5,512 bases of DNA from Desulfovibrionaceae bacterium UBA3823. GTDB taxonomy: Bacteria > Desulfobacterota > Desulfovibrionia > Desulfovibrionales > Desulfovibrionaceae. Position numbers and translations under genes: made by a program. Location of the stretch: assembly GCA_002369295.1 (NCBI GenBank), contig DFDR01000011.1:1-5512 (forward strand), in the 5' to 3' direction. Below are positions 5,309-5,512 of the stretch, in pieces. Positions within the stretch are counted from its first letter, which is position 1. Every line of letters starts with the position of its first letter. Below the pieces are notes generated by a model. It saw only the letters and a list, made by a program, of their open reading frames with translations. It did no database searches and was not told where the DNA came from.

Positions 5309-5512
5309 GAAAAATTTCTGTCCTTCTGTAAAAAATTTATTGCCAGGATGATACGCGCAGAACACAGCATCGATCCCGACGCAGTCTGCGCCAAGCGGTC
5401 TCATGGCGCAGAGTTGCCTGCGAAGGCCCGTCCCTGCCTGCACACTGCGGACAGGGCTGACCAGTCCGTCCCTTCAGGCGCAATCCCTGGCCACGCAGAG
5501 CGACCAAGGCGG
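5309..5512. other. Right edge without a supportable gene, AT-rich at its left end
   Basis: The first 35 bases are A/T-rich, with two TTCTGT copies (5316-5321, 5324-5329) flanked by AAATTT at 5312 and 5333. The rest is GC-rich. Three fragments reach the edge: a plus frame from an ATG at 5349 (55 codons, no proper ribosome binding site), a minus frame ending at 5401 (36 codons), and a minus frame ending at 5337 (57 codons, containing CPQC). None shows the third-position bias of the genes to the left. One of the minus frames could be the tail of an upstream gene. Confidence 0.35.

Noticed and set aside
3536..5443. Minus-strand frame open for 635 codons
   Set aside because: It overlaps the 212-residue gene and the 5' end of dotH in other frames. 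The translation is Arg/Pro-rich with no recognisable domain, and the true genes have better starts and composition.

Overview
The window is very GC-rich, and every gene I can support reads leftward on the minus strand. Its core is two adjacent genes of a type IVB (Dot/Icm or IncI-type) secretion or conjugation apparatus. These are a DotH/IcmK/TraN-family protein (3732 to 2311) and a DotG/IcmE/TraO protein with a VirB10-like C-terminal domain (2314 to 788). They overlap in a 4-base ATGA, which implies translational coupling. The composition, the Shine-Dalgarno sequences and a plasmid-like transfer operon suggest a GC-rich proteobacterium, perhaps a Desulfovibrio-like one, carrying a conjugative plasmid or integrative element. 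The genus is a guess.

Layout in order of transcription, right to left. (a) 5512-5309 holds no supportable gene and includes an AT-rich patch. (b) 5308-5280 is a candidate sigma70 promoter with a small dyad over its -35 box. (c) 5118-4480 is an unrecognised 212-residue protein (alternative start at 5259). (d) 4479-3733 is about 750 bases without a convincing gene but full of GC-rich hairpins, including two copies of one module that share identical stem arms. (e) dotH and then dotG, coupled. (f) A 40-base gap with a 16-base perfect palindrome. (g) From 747 to the left edge, an open, incomplete gene for a Gln/Pro-rich protein. It sits where IncI plasmids have traP and Legionella has dotF, but it shows no resemblance I can recognise.

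How they fit together: in type IVB systems DotH is part of the outer-membrane core ring, and DotG spans from inner to outer membrane as the central channel. Here both carry low-complexity spacers: a seven-unit tetrapeptide repeat and a Gly-rich insert in DotH, and an alternating x-Gln tract and Pro-rich stretch in DotG. The next gene is also dominated by Gln/Pro repeats. The usual upstream neighbour dotI/traM is not where IncI and Legionella synteny would put it; the orphan 212-residue gene and the hairpin-rich gap occupy that place. No transposase, integrase, tRNA, rRNA or CRISPR array was seen.
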